DNA of 64,000 bases from positions 30,196,501-30,260,500 of the forward strand of contig BSBN01000213.1 of the NCBI GenBank assembly GCA_027924645.1. The letters run 5' to 3'. Shown here piece by piece: positions 1 to 10,760 of the stretch; position 1 is the first letter of the stretch; each line of letters opens with the position of its first letter. A program made the position numbers and the translations under genes. The notes beneath the pieces were generated by a model. It was not told where the DNA came from. It saw only the letters and a list, made by a program, of their open reading frames with translations, and made no database searches. This stretch comes from Cunninghamia lanceolata (Eukaryota > Streptophyta > Pinopsida > Cupressales > Cupressaceae).

Positions 1-726
1 TGAGTAGTTCGATGGATTTTCCTTCATTCCATTGATCTTTTCTATTTGTGATCAGTGGAATGTAATGTATACTAGTTAGGACAGAGGTCTTGTGAAGGTT
101 TGGGAGGCAGGAGGATGGTTGAGGGTGAGTTTGTCAAGCAAATGACTCTGCAAAACCATGTTCGTGACTTGGAGATGGACAGCAGCAGCTAGATGATAAC
201 CAGTGACTGTGGGAATGGAATCCTAGTGAAATACCAGTCTTTAGCAATGGTACAAGATGTTTTGGATCTAGCAATGGTCTTGTGATAAGGAGTAGAAAGA
301 GACTTCTTGGAGAAAACAATCCACCCTACCTTATTGATGTCTCTGTCAGTCCTCAAAGGAGACAGTCCCACATGGAAGAGACTAGGTATGTTTGCCATGT
401 TTGTCAAGGAAGGCATCAAATGTGTATAGTAGGTATTGATTTGGATTGTTGTGTGAGACTGAGTTTGTCTTACTAGAGACCACCTTAGGAAAGATATTGG
501 GACTGTCCTTCTCATGGAGCAGTAGTGTTGTGACAGTCAATGAGACTGCTGTCCTATAGGCCCTGCATAGTGGATGAGATGGAATGTTAGTTGGAGTTAG
601 GAATCTTGGAATAGGTGTCCTGGAGTCCTCTCACCTTGTGTCATGAACATGTGTAGTTTGGAGTTAATACCCTGCCTTATGTGAAGTTTTGAACTATGAT
701 GTCCTGCTGTCCTAGATGCTCTGCAT
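1..726. other. Unassigned edge sequence next to the truncated copia
   Basis: No convincing gene or known domain on either strand. The copia reading frame stops being recognisable near 727, so this stretch is foreign to that element and marks its truncation point. It contains a stem-loop at 25-62 (listed separately). A 108-codon minus-strand open frame (189-515) has no motif I recognise. It could be part of another decayed element continuing to the left. Confidence 0.4.
25..62. repeat. Inverted repeat resembling the gypsy LTR hairpin
   Basis: CATTCCATTGATC and GATCAGTGGAATG face each other across a 12-base loop, pairing at 12 of 13 positions plus one possible G-T wobble. The outer arms CATTCCA/TGGAATG match those of the stem-loops inside the Gypsy-1 and Gypsy-2 LTRs; the inner sequence differs. 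Confidence 0.55.
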
Positions 727-1738
727 CAAATACCAAGCTCTAGGAGCTTGCTTGAGTCCATAAAAATCTTTCTTGAGTTTATACACCATGTCTGGATCTC
801 CTGATAAATGAAAACCATTTGGTTGCTCAATGTAGGCCTCTTCCTCTAAATCACCATTCAAGAATGCTGACTTGACATCCATCTGATAAACCTTGATGTG
901 TTTGTGAGCAACAAGGGCAAGAAACATCATGGTTGCCTCCATCCTAGCTATCGAAGAAAAAGTTTCCTCAAAATCAATACCTTCAACTTGTGAATAACCC
1001 TTACACACCAATCTTGCTTTGTTCCTCACAACTTCACCATCTTCATTCAGCTTGTTCTGGAACACCCACTTTATTCCTATAACATTCTTATTAGCTGGTC
1101 TTAGAACTAATTCCCATGTCTGATTCTTCTCTATTTGATTCAATTCTTCTTCCATTTCCTTCAACCATTCATCATCTTTGCTAGCATCAGCAAAGGTTTT
1201 GGGCTCTATCTTTGATAGTAAACGCAAATTCACTTGCTCACTTGCTTTTGCAAACCTTCTCCTGGTCTGCACTTGTTCATTCTTATCCCCAATGATCTGA
1301 TCTACTGAATGATTCCTCTTAACATACTTTGCTAGAGTCTTAGGGATTTTCTCTAATTCTTGTTCCTTCTCTTCTTTCTCCTCCTCTTCTTCTTCTTCTT
1401 CAATGTAGGGAAGTATATCAGATCCATAATCCTCTGGTTCTTGTGAGATCTGATACAAGTCTTCATCTACCTTAGCATTTGTTCTTTCAATCATCTTTCC
1501 CAATCTCTTGTTGTAGCATCTATAGGCCTTTCTTCTAGTACAATAACCAAGAAAGATCCCTTCATCACACCTTGCATCAAATTTTCCAAGGTCTTCTTCA
1601 TCTCTCCTGATGTAGCATTTGCTGCCAAAAATACTAAAGTATCTGACAGTGGGAGGTCTTCCATACCATAGATCATAAGGGGTCTTAGTGATATTGACCC
1701 TTAGTTGTACTCTGTTAAGAAGATACACAACAGTGTGA
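727..1738 (-). pseudogene. Copia integrase tail and reverse transcriptase, 3'-truncated
   Basis: Long open frame (712-1728) holding the end of the integrase region ([20 protein letters not shown], then the GIFLGY motif), an acidic glutamate-rich linker, and the copia RT domain. RT landmarks include [31 protein letters not shown], the [13 protein letters not shown] stretch, and [14 protein letters not shown], which contains the first catalytic aspartate. It ends at [13 protein letters not shown], before the YVDD catalytic pair and RNase H, after which the translation turns to unrelated sequence. The product could not be an active polymerase. Family assignment is certain from motif order; finer lineage is not determined. 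Confidence 0.9.
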
Positions 1739-2305
1739 ACTTCTTCCTTCTAATACATATCAGGTAGATCTACATTTTTCAACATTGCTCTAGCCATCTC
1801 TTGCATAGTCCTATTCTTCCTCTCCACTACCCCATTCTACTAAGGGGTTCTAGGAGCAGACAAATGTCTCCTAATGCCATGATCTTCACAAAACTTTTCA
1901 AATTCATTTGAAGTAAATTCACCTCCTCTATCAGATCTTAAGCATTAGATCTTAGCATGGACATTTCATTCTCAACTATTGCTTTGAAAATCTTAAGCTT
2001 ATCAAAGGCTTCTAGTTTTTCCCTTAAAAAGTAACCCAAGTCATTCTAGAGTAGTCATCAATAAGCAACATGAAATACATTTCACCTTGTTGACTCTTTG
2101 CTCTTGTAGGACCACATAGGTCAGTGTGAATTAGCTCTAGAGGCATTATGGAAGAGTACTCCTTGCTCTTGAAATTTGTCTTTGTCTGCTTTCCCATTTG
2201 ACATTCCTTGCATAACGTGTTTGTAGGCTTGGTTATCTTGGGCATATCTCTCACCACATGAATAAAGCTGATCTTTACCATATTGTCAAGGTTGATGTGT
2301 CCCAT
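1739..2305 (-). pseudogene. Copia GAG-pre-integrase and integrase core (broken)
   Basis: The minus-strand frame 2024-2305 starts at MGHINLDNMVK and has the zinc-binding CKECQMGKQ pair, then IHTDLCGPT with the first acidic residue of the integrase core, then LLIDDYSRMTWV with the second. A frameshift near 2024 moves the rest of the core (around 1780-1950, including a FEKFCEDHGI-like stretch and an NGVVERKNRT-like stretch) into other frames with stops. The integrase would have joined element cDNA to the host chromosome; this copy cannot. Confidence 0.82.
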
Positions 2306-2760
2306 TCACTTGTACCACAACCAACACTCACCAGATTGAGCCAATAAATAGGTTCTTTCATTTACCTCATTTAGATGATAGATATCTTCATATGTCTTGA
2401 TACCTTCTGCAACAAGTTTTTTGGACCTTGCCTTTCTGATTTCACATCCTTTGGCATGAAAAGTAAGATTGTATCCTTTACTACACATCTGACTGACACT
2501 GAGGAGATTATGCTTCAGCCCTTTGACATAGAGGACATCCTCAGTGTTGTTCTTCCCATCAATAGTTATAGCACCCTTTCCACAGATTTGTGTTGATTCA
2601 TCACCACCAAACTTCACAGGTCCACCATTCCACTTCTTAAGGCTGATAAACCTCTCCTTGTCACAAGTCATGTGGTTAGAGCAACCACTATCAATTACCC
2701 AAGTATTGGCTTCTTCTTTTGCATGAAAGGTAGTCCATACAACTATTGATTTTTCATTAT
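2306..2760 (-). pseudogene. Copia aspartic protease and linker
   Basis: Translated on the minus strand, a WVIDSGCSNHMTCD motif near 2665-2705 marks the retropepsin active site (DSG). A frame from 2671 to 2306 follows with DVLYVKGLKHNLLSVSQMC, which precedes the GAG-pre-integrase domain in copia elements. The frame ends with a stop directly before the MGHIN integrase zinc region; the tryptophan-rich CWLWYK stretch belongs to the same domain. Confidence 0.82.
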
Positions 2761-2770
2761 CTTGATCATC

Positions 2771-3097
2771 CTATAAGGTATCAGACTTTTCATATTTCCC
2801 AATATCACCCTTTTTGTCACCAATGTTCAAGGCCATGAAAAGTTTTTCATCATTTGAATCATCATGATCCTCATCTTCTAAAGAACAATTGCTCTCCATG
2901 GAATACAAACTTCTTTTGGACTTCTCTCTTTTGTTGTTATGCTTTGAATCTTTAAAAGGACATTTAGAATAAAAATGACCAATTTTCGCACAATTGAAGC
3001 ATTTGAAAGGTAACTTACCTTTGTATATGTCGGTGCCCTTCTTCAATCTTCTCACAAAGTTTGCCTCTACCTCATCAAGGTCATTATCTTGATCCAT
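2771..3097 (-). pseudogene. Copia nucleocapsid segment with CCHC zinc knuckle
   Basis: The minus-strand frame contains CFNCAKIGHFYSKC, an intact C-x2-C-x4-H-x4-C RNA-binding knuckle of Gag, followed by a basic and then serine/aspartate-rich stretch. It lies between the capsid part of Gag upstream and the protease downstream. The local frame is open, but it is separated from both neighbours by stops. Confidence 0.85.
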
Positions 3098-3750
3098 TGT
3101 TTCATCTTTTGCTTTCTTACTTTAAATGTTGCTTCCTTCTTTGGAGCACCTTTATCAAATTCTCTCATTTCAAAGGCTATGAGAGAGCCAAATGATTGAT
3201 CTATTGTCTAGTGATCCAAATCCTAAGTCTCCTCAATAGCAGAAACCTTATGACTATAAGATTTAGTGAGAGATCTCAACACCTTATTCACAATCTCATC
3301 TTCTTTCACTATTCCACCAAGACTTGTGATGCCATTAACTATTTCATCCACTAGGACCATATAACTAGAAATGTCTTCATGTTCTTCCATCCTCGGGGTC
3401 TCAAATTTGCTCTTAAAGATTTGTATCTTGGCTTTCTTAACTTTACTATCTACTTCATAAATGCTACCAAGTTCTACCTAGACATCCTTAGTAGATTCGC
3501 AACTCATTACCTTCAGAAGTTTTGAATCAGCTAACCTAGTCATGATAACACTCTTTGCCTTGGCATTATTATCATACAACTTAATCTCATCTGCATCTAT
3601 AGGATCAGAAGTAGGAGTAGTGAAACCATTCTTGATATATTGCCAAACACCAAACCCTAGAGAAGATAGATAGTTTTCCATCCTTAGCTTCCATAAGGAA
3701 TAATTTGTTCCATCAAACATAGGTGCCTTGTGAGATCCATTATGAGCCAT
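3098..3750 (-). pseudogene. Copia Gag capsid region
   Basis: The frame starts at the ATG ending at 3750 with MAHNGSHKAPMFDGTNYSLW, the usual start of copia Gag (target-binding FDGTNYSLWK). A stop near 3478 interrupts it, but the same protein type continues to about 3100 (an FETPRMEEHEDI-like stretch and a VLRSLTKSYSHKVSAIEE-like stretch, characteristic of the UBN2 gag domain). It would form the virus-like particle shell. Broken in this copy. Confidence 0.85.
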
Positions 3751-3793
3751 CCTGGACCTTCCTCAAGCAGTTAAGCTTCTTTTGAGAAACTTA

Positions 3794-3805
3794 GATTTGA
3801 TACCA
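3794..3805 (-). promoter_or_regulatory. Primer binding site of the copia element
   Basis: The minus strand reads TGGTATCAAATC, close to TGGTATCAGAGC, which pairs with the 3' end of initiator methionine tRNA in plant LTR elements. It lies between Gag and the putative LTR. Confidence 0.7.
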
Positions 3806-3810
3806 ATTTT

Positions 3811-4692
3811 TGAACACACTCAGATACTAAGAGGGGGGGTGAATCAGTATCCAAACAAATCTTAAATACTCTGGAGCAGATTAAAACTTAAACTTTACAA
3901 CATTAATAGAAACATAAAAGATCAACATAATGCACAACAACACATAACACCAGTTGTACATGGAAAACCCCAAAAGGGGAAAAACCACGGTGAGGATTAA
4001 CTCACAATATATGAAGCTCACTGCTATAAAAATTATAACTTTGTTTTAGGGCCACAACCCAAGGAAGCTACTACTCCATGCTGACTTTGTTTTAGGGCTT
4101 CAACCCAAGGAAGCTACTACTCCCTGAAGAAAGGTTTTAGGGTCACTCCCAAGGAAGATATAACTCCCTATAGACTTTGTTTTAAGGCTACAACCCAAGG
4201 AAGCAACTACTCCTTGAACTGAGAACAAACTCAGAAATGATTACAACATGACAACCCTTCTATTGTCGGAAACTGACAATAAAGCTCACTCCTTATTATG
4301 ATTGCACTTTTGCCTCTTCAATCCTCTTTTGATGATTGAATCAATTAGGCACACTCTTCACTTCCCTTCGGTCATAAAAATATCTTCAAGATGAATCAGG
4401 ATAGGCTCTAACACTTTTGTTCTTTCTCTTTTAGTCGTACATCATAATGCATTACACATTCATATTCCACTCCTCACATTCACATTCTTCCAATCATACC
4501 TCACCTAGATCAACTAGGTTCACAATATATACATGATATTACATTGATTACATTACAAGTCATCTAAAACAACAAAAACATTACAATTACAAGTTGGCCA
4601 GAGATCAAACAACAAGAAACATGTAGAGGGAAAGCCCTAACATGAACTATACGCAACACTAGGAAGAGAAACATGCCTTACGGATTCCAACA
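3811..4692 (-). repeat. Copia 5' LTR (candidate boundaries)
   Basis: Starts with TG five bases beyond the PBS and can be closed at GATTCCAACA (4692), giving minus-strand ends TGTTGG...GTTCA. It contains the G-run plus gaatcagtat block, and a degenerate internal repetition of the phrase caacccaaggaagctactactcc at about 4046-4215. The outer end is uncertain because the partner LTR is absent. Confidence 0.5.
4046..4215. repeat. Degenerate tandem subrepeats in the copia LTR
   Basis: The phrase gactttgttttagggc...caacccaaggaagctactactcc recurs about four times with small changes (starting near 4038, 4081, 4126 and 4170). Probably ancient slippage or unequal pairing in the LTR. Confidence 0.7.
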
Positions 4693-4948
4693 CATGCTTA
4701 ACCCAGTCCTAAACATACTTCATAGCATCATCCTTCATAAAATAACATCTGTACACTTCACACAATTGAATTAGGTCGCCCTTAAGCAAGAAAACATGAA
4801 GCTTGTAGCACAACGATCATTACAACTTGGCGGTAGTCTTGGAAGATTAGACAAATTGCTTGCACTTCTCCTAGATGAGTCGGCATGACCCACACAACAT
4901 CTCTAACCACTTTTTGAACTTTGCACAACAACTTTGTGGCGTACATCA
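4693..4948. other. Unassigned sequence between copia LTR and Gypsy-1
   Basis: No gene seen. It continues on the far side of Gypsy-1 at 11236 and is either the rest of the copia LTR or older flanking DNA. Confidence 0.4.
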
Positions 4949-4953
4949 CCAAC
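4949..4953. repeat. Target site duplication CCAAC of Gypsy-1 (left)
   Basis: CCAAC here and at 11231-11235 directly flank the element when the LTR is taken to start at TAG/TGG-TG. Five bases is the usual gypsy target duplication. Confidence 0.75.
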
Positions 4954-6103
4954 TAGTGTAGGAGCACCTAGAAAATCTTGTTTTCTTTTGTAATAAGGTC
5001 TATTTGACCAATGCATTTTCATTTATGTTTGTCTCTAGGTCTTTCAGGACCTAGAACCCATTTTGTAAGTCCAAAGTGACTTAAAACACACTTTTGTTAT
5101 ATTGTAATCATATAGTACCAAAACAGGGCAATAGGACAGTTTGAGGCAGTTTGGATCGGTTGGTCTCCCAACTGTTTGCATCGGTTGGTTTTCGAACTGC
5201 TGGTAGGTTGAGTTGATAACAACCAGAGGAAGGAACCATCAAAGGAAAAAAGAGAAGTGTGTGAATGTGATTGTGTATTGTTCTAAGGAGAAATAAAACT
5301 ATTATGTTCTGTTAATTTGATTTTTGTTCCCTGTAACTGCAATTTGTATAACTATAGATTTCTATTCTTTCTGTGCTTTCCATTGTTGTAGTATGTCGAC
5401 ATGAAGCATTCCACTAGTATGATTTCTATAGAAATCAGTGGAATGATTTCATTGTACAAGTATTTGTTTTGTTTCTTGTTTTGTTTTTGTGTTCGACGGT
5501 GCATAGGATCTAGACAGAGTTTTTTTACATAGTAGGTTGACCTAGCATCTCCATGTGCCAGGGTTCGGTTGAAGAGGAAGAAAGTAAACTGTGCATCGGC
5601 AAATCATTGGGACTCACAACAAGTCCGCTGAAGTCGAGTAGTCTCGTCGATGGAGTTGGTCCATCGGTGCATCGGCCAGAATTTGTAAGTGCTCATCGAC
5701 GAGAAGAATCTAACCGAAGACAAATGTCATCGACCTATCAGAAGCACATCAAAGGAGTTTACCAATAAAGTCACGTCCAATCGACGCTGAAGCTGTCATG
5801 GTTAAGACGAGGGGGACTTAACCATCATCGGGGCATCAGGTGAAGGATAGAAGCCTTCACCAATAGAAGTAAGTCTCACCGATGATGAAGAGTTGATCGA
5901 CTCGGTGTGAGTCTTGTTGTATCTCGCTGAAGATAAATTTAGTTGAACTATCAGTGTAAGGTAGATCAATGATAAGACTTGAGAAAGTCATACCGATCCT
6001 TGTTGTCTGATGATCAAGATGTATCGGTGGCTCACTTGTTAAGTCTTACCGTCTATGGGGAAATAGTGACCCATTCTGTGTTTTCACTATGCACTCCCCA
6101 TCA
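4954..6103 (+). repeat. Gypsy-1 5' LTR (1150 bp)
   Basis: Begins tagTGTAGGAGCACC and ends CTCCCCATCA. The first three bases correspond to TGG in the 3' LTR and in Gypsy-2, and counting them as LTR makes the CCAAC target duplication exact. Contains a stem-loop at 5407-5445, and direct repeats GAGTTGAT at 5210 and 5890 that bracket the part missing from the 3' LTR. Confidence 0.88.
5407..5445. repeat. LTR stem-loop, Gypsy-1
   Basis: CATTCCACT...AGTGGAATG outer stem (9 bp) around an inner perfect palindrome GATTTC-TATA-GAAATC. The same 39-base structure is present in both Gypsy-2 LTRs. Confidence 0.8.
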
Positions 6104-6106
6104 TAT

Positions 6107-6119
6107 TGTATCAGAGGGA
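6107..6119 (+). promoter_or_regulatory. Gypsy-1 primer binding site (mutated)
   Basis: TTGTATCAGAGGG three bases after the LTR corresponds to TGGTATCAAAGCC in Gypsy-2. It is complementary to initiator Met tRNA with one core substitution. Confidence 0.65.
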
Positions 6120-6191
6120 GTTTTGAAGATCACTTGGGTGGTGTGGTCTTGGTGTATGTCAGACAACGAAAGTGAAGTAGAGGCTAACACG

Positions 6192-9100
6192 ATGCCTCCT
6201 AAAAGCATGTCACAAGATGCAGTGAAGAAACTAATTGAAGCGATGTTTGAGTCCAAGTTCGAGGACTTGAAAAGAACCAAGGGTAAGGATAGGGAAGATG
6301 AAAGTGACAATGATGAAGGAGATACATAAATTGATGAAACCAATAAGAGGACAGAGGAGATACTAGCAGACCATAGGGCATTTGTAAATGCTTTGAAGTC
6401 AGTCAATAGGGACACCATAGATGGGTTACCTATGTATAGTGGAAGTATGGAAGTTGAAGAGGTGATTGACTAGATTGAGGCATTGAACAATCATTTCGAA
6501 TACAAAGAAGTCCCTGATGATAAGAGGGTTAAGTTGGCAAAGGCAAGATTGAAGGGGTCTACTCTTGCATGGTGGAATTATGAGCAAGGAGAGAGAGTCA
6601 AGGAGGGGAAGAATATGATAACCTCCTGGGAAAGGATGAAGACCAAAATCAAGGCACAATTTTTACCCCTAGACTATAACGTGCAGATGTATAAGAAATT
6701 GCAGAACCTCAGACAGAGAGACCTTGATGTGAATGCATACACACAAGAGTTTCATAAACTCAGTCTCAGATCAAAGAGATAAGAAGAAGAGTCAGAGAAG
6801 GTGGCAAGGTATCTGAATGGCCTAAGGATGAGCATCCAAGATGAGATCAACATCTTAGCACCAGAAACAGTGAACAAGTGTTTCCAAATGGCCTTAAGGG
6901 CTGAAGAGAAGATAAAGAGAAAGAGTGAGTAGAATAATAGAGGTAGAGGAGGAAGAAGTTTCAGAGGTAGAGGTAGTTTTGGAGAAAGAAGTCCTAACTA
7001 GAGGCCTAGTGGTGAGTCTAACCAAGAAGAGAAAGTTGGAGACTCAAGTAGTAGAGGAGGCTACCAAGGAAGAAGGCCTAATGGAAGGGGTGGGACAAAT
7101 GGATTAGGTAGAGGATCCAAGTTCTCCAATATGAGATGTTATAACTGTAATCAGATAGGGCAACCGACATACAAGTGTCCAGAGAAGGCCTCAACTTCTC
7201 ATGGTAGTGAGAAGAGAACCACTTTGATTCAAGAAGATGAAAGGAGTGTGACATCTCCTGAAGTGAATCTAACATCAGAGATGGGAGAAAATCTGATGAT
7301 CAAGAGGACGCTGCTCAAGGAACCAGTGTAGACTGAACTGTCTCAAAGAAGGGCTTTATTTAGAATCAACTACAATATCCAAGGTAAGGTTTGTAAAGTT
7401 ATTATTGACTCTAGTTCTACTGATAATATTATATCTTTGGAAGTAGTGAATAAGTTGAATCTAGAAAAGATACCCCATAGCAACCCATATAAAGTCAGTT
7501 GGTTGAATAAGGGGCAATACATACTCATCAATGAACAAGCATGGGTAGAATTTAGTATTGGGGGGTATAGAGATAAAATCTTGTGTGACATCCTTCCAAT
7601 GGATACTTGCCATCTTTTATTAGGCAGACCATGGCAGTTTGACAGAAAGGCTCATCATGATGGAGAAAATAATGCTTACTCATTACAAAAGGATGGTGTG
7701 ACTTATAGGATATAGTCATTGGTAGAAGAGGATCCACAACATGTAGGGTCTAGTGTAATGATGGTAGGAGAAAAATAATTCATGGACACATTAAAGGAAG
7801 GTGGTGGAGTAGGTTTTCCTTTGATTGTGAAGCCTAAGGGGGAAAGAGAGGAAAGTGTGAGGGAAGTAGGACCTAAGGAGGTAAGAGATCTACTTGAAAG
7901 TTACAAAGGAGTGATTGCAACAGACATACCTGATTCCCTGCCACCTATCAGAGATATTAGCCACCAGATAGACCTCATACCAGGAGCAATACTTCCTAAT
8001 AAGGTAGCATATAAAATGACCCCTCAACAGAATGAAGAGATATCAAATCAGATTCAAGAACTCCTAAACAAAGGGATGATAAGGAAGAGCCTTAGCCCAT
8101 GTGCAGTACCTACTATTTTAGCCCCAAAGAAGGATGGGAAATGGAGGCTTTGTACCAATTCTAGGGCCATAAATAGGATAACCATCAGGTATAGGTTTCC
8201 TATCCCTAGAATAGAAGATCTAATGGATTGTTTGGGAGGGGCTACTTATTTCTCCAAGATAGACTTAAAGAGTGGGTATCACCAAATACGAATAAGAGAG
8301 GGGGATGAGTGGAAGACAACATTCAAAACCAATGAAGGGTTGTATGAGTGGATTGTGATGCCTTTTGGTCTTTCAAACGCCCCTAGCACCTTTATGAGAC
8401 TAATGAATGAGGTGTTGTAGGAATTCATAGGGAAATTTGTGGTAGTCTACCTTGATGATATCTTGGTGTTTAGTAAGAGCAAGGAAGAACACTTGAAACA
8501 TTTGGAGATAGTCTTGAAGAGGCTACAAGATCAGAAGTTAATGATAAACTTGGAAAAGTGTGACTTCATGAAACAAGAATTGATTTACCTGGGCTTTGTC
8601 ATCTCTAATGGTAATTTGAAAATGGATTCTTCTAAGGTAGAAGCTATTTTGAATTGGCCTACACCTAGGACAACAGGAGAGGTCAAAAGTTTTCATGGTT
8701 TGGCCACATTTTATAGAAAATTCATTAGGAACTATAGTGATATTTGTGCACCTATGTTAGAGACTATCAAGGGTGGAGGTAAGATGAAGTTTGTGTGGAC
8801 AAAAGAGGCAGATCAGAGTTTTGAAAGTCTGAAGTAGAAAGTTGCTAAGTATCCTGTCTTAGTACTTCCTGATTTCAATAAGGTCTTCACCATTGAATGT
8901 GATGCAAGTGGGCTGGCCATAGGGGCAGTGTTGAGCCAAGAAGGTAGACCAGTAGCCTTTTTCAGTGAAAAATTGAATGAAGCTAAGAGGAAGTACTCCT
9001 CTTATGATTTAGAGTTGTATGCCATGGTACAAGCTTTGAAAAAATGGAGGCACTACTTGCTTCCTAAAGAATTTGTTGTATACACTGACAATCATGCTCT

Positions 9101-10738
9101 CAGTTTTTTGAATGGACAGGAAAAGCTCAGTCATAGACACATGAAGTGGGTGGAAAGTCTTCAAGCATACACCTTCATCATCAAACATAAGAAGGGGATA
9201 ACTAATAAGGTTGCTGATGCTTTGAGCAGAAGGGTGTTGACAGTACAAGAAGTGCAATTACAAAGCATGGGTGTTGGGGCACTCAAAGGATTGTATGAAG
9301 AGGACCAAGATTTCAAGGAGATTTACAAGGTATGCAGTGAGTTTGCCAATGCTTTCCACAGTAAATTTTTAGATTATACATTGCAGGATGGACTTTTGTT
9401 TAAAGGGAGTCAACTATGTATCCCTAAGTGTTCAATGAGGGATAATATAGTGAAGAAGAAACATAGTGGTGGTTTAGGAGGACATTTTGGGCTCAATAAG
9501 ACCTTAGATCTAGTAAGAAGATTTTACTTTTGGCCAAGGATGCAATCTGATATCAGAAGGTTTGTTGAGAGTTGTATGATTTGCCAGAGAGCAAAGGGGG
9601 TCTCAACCAATGCAGGATTGTACCAATCTCTGCCCATACCAAATAGACCTTGGGAAAGTTTGAGTATGGATTTTGTGATGGGGTTACCAAAGACAAGGAT
9701 AGGTTATGATAGTGTGTTTGTTGTGGTAGACAAGTTCAGCAAGATGGCTCACTTTATTCCTTGTAAAACCACCAATGATGCTAGTTACATTGCAGGCTTG
9801 TTCTTTAAAGAAATTATCAGGATTCATGGATTGCCTTTGAGTATTGTAACTGACAGAGATAGCAAATTTGTGGGACATTTTTGGAGAACCTTGTGGAAAA
9901 GATTGGGTACAAATTTGTCCTTTAGTTCAGCCTGTCATCCTTAGACTGATGGCCAAACTGAGGTTGTGAATAGGTCATTAGGTAATCTGCTGAGATGTTT
10001 GACAAGAGAACATGGAGGTAGTTGGGATGTGGTACTCCCACAAGCAGAATATGCCTATAATGACTCCACAAATAGAAGCATAGGTCTAAGTCCTTTTGAA
10101 GTTGTCTATGGTAGTCATCCTAATCTGAATTGAGAGATGTTCAATGGTTGGACAAAAGGAGTGAACATGCTGATACATTTGCAGAGGCCATGAAAGAGAT
10201 CCATCAACAAGTCAAATATACTCCACACAAGAATAGTCAGAAGATCAAGGATAGAGTGGATCAAAGGACAAGGGATGTGCAGTACCAAATAGGAGATATG
10301 GCCATGGTTCATCTCAACAAGAATAGACTACCCAAGGGAAGCCACAACAAGTTGATGATGAGAAATATTGGACCTTGTAAGATTTTAGAGAAATATGGTC
10401 CTAATGCTTACAAAATTGAACTCCCTGATGATATTGATATTTCCCCTATATTCAATGTTGCTGATCTAACATTATATAGGAGTCCTGATACAGGAGAAGG
10501 TACAACAGATTCTATCCAAGACAATGCAGAGTGGGTACATCATTTACCACCTAAGGAACCACCTAAGATGGAGTGCATCTTGGATAGCAGGACAACCAAG
10601 AAGACAAGAAATTAGACCTATTTTGAGCACTTAGTCAAATGGCAAGGACTTCTAGACTCAGAAGCCACATGGATGCTGGAAGAAGACATCAAAAAGTAGG
10701 GTGATGTTTTACAGTAGTTAGTCTCTAAGAGGACTTGA
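6192..10738 (+). pseudogene. Gypsy-1 Gag-Pol polyprotein, broken
   Basis: Start chosen at MPPKSMSQDAVKKL, matching Gypsy-2. Order: gag capsid (6360-6920, with LKGSTLAWWNYEQGERVKEG), nucleocapsid knuckle at 7137-7178 where the zinc-binding His is Gln (CYNCNQIGQPTYKC), protease (IDSSSTDNI, against DSGSTDNI in Gypsy-2), RT ([27 protein letters not shown] at 8448-8489), RNase H ([18 protein letters not shown] near 8893), integrase zinc finger (about 9460-9595), integrase core (MDFVMGLPKTRIGYDSV near 9667), and a chromodomain-like end (LVKWQGLLDSEATWMLEEDI near 10635). Stops near 6471, 6779, 7329, 7713, 7777, 8418, 8836, 9943, 10613 and 10698, and a deletion near 10128, disable it. The mutated protease and knuckle add to that. 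Confidence 0.9.
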
Positions 10739-10760
10739 GACAACTTTCACCCGGGGATTA

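Larger units (their letters stand above)
727..4692 (-). mobile_element. Truncated Ty1/copia retrotransposon with 5' LTR
   Basis: Read on the minus strand, the order is LTR, primer binding site, gag, zinc knuckle, protease, integrase, reverse transcriptase. Integrase before RT is diagnostic of copia. The element breaks inside RT just after the [10 protein letters not shown] motif near 727, so the rest of RT, RNase H and the 3' LTR are missing. The reading frame carries several stops and frameshifts. No second LTR is in the window, so neither the LTR boundary nor a target duplication can be confirmed. Confidence 0.88.
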
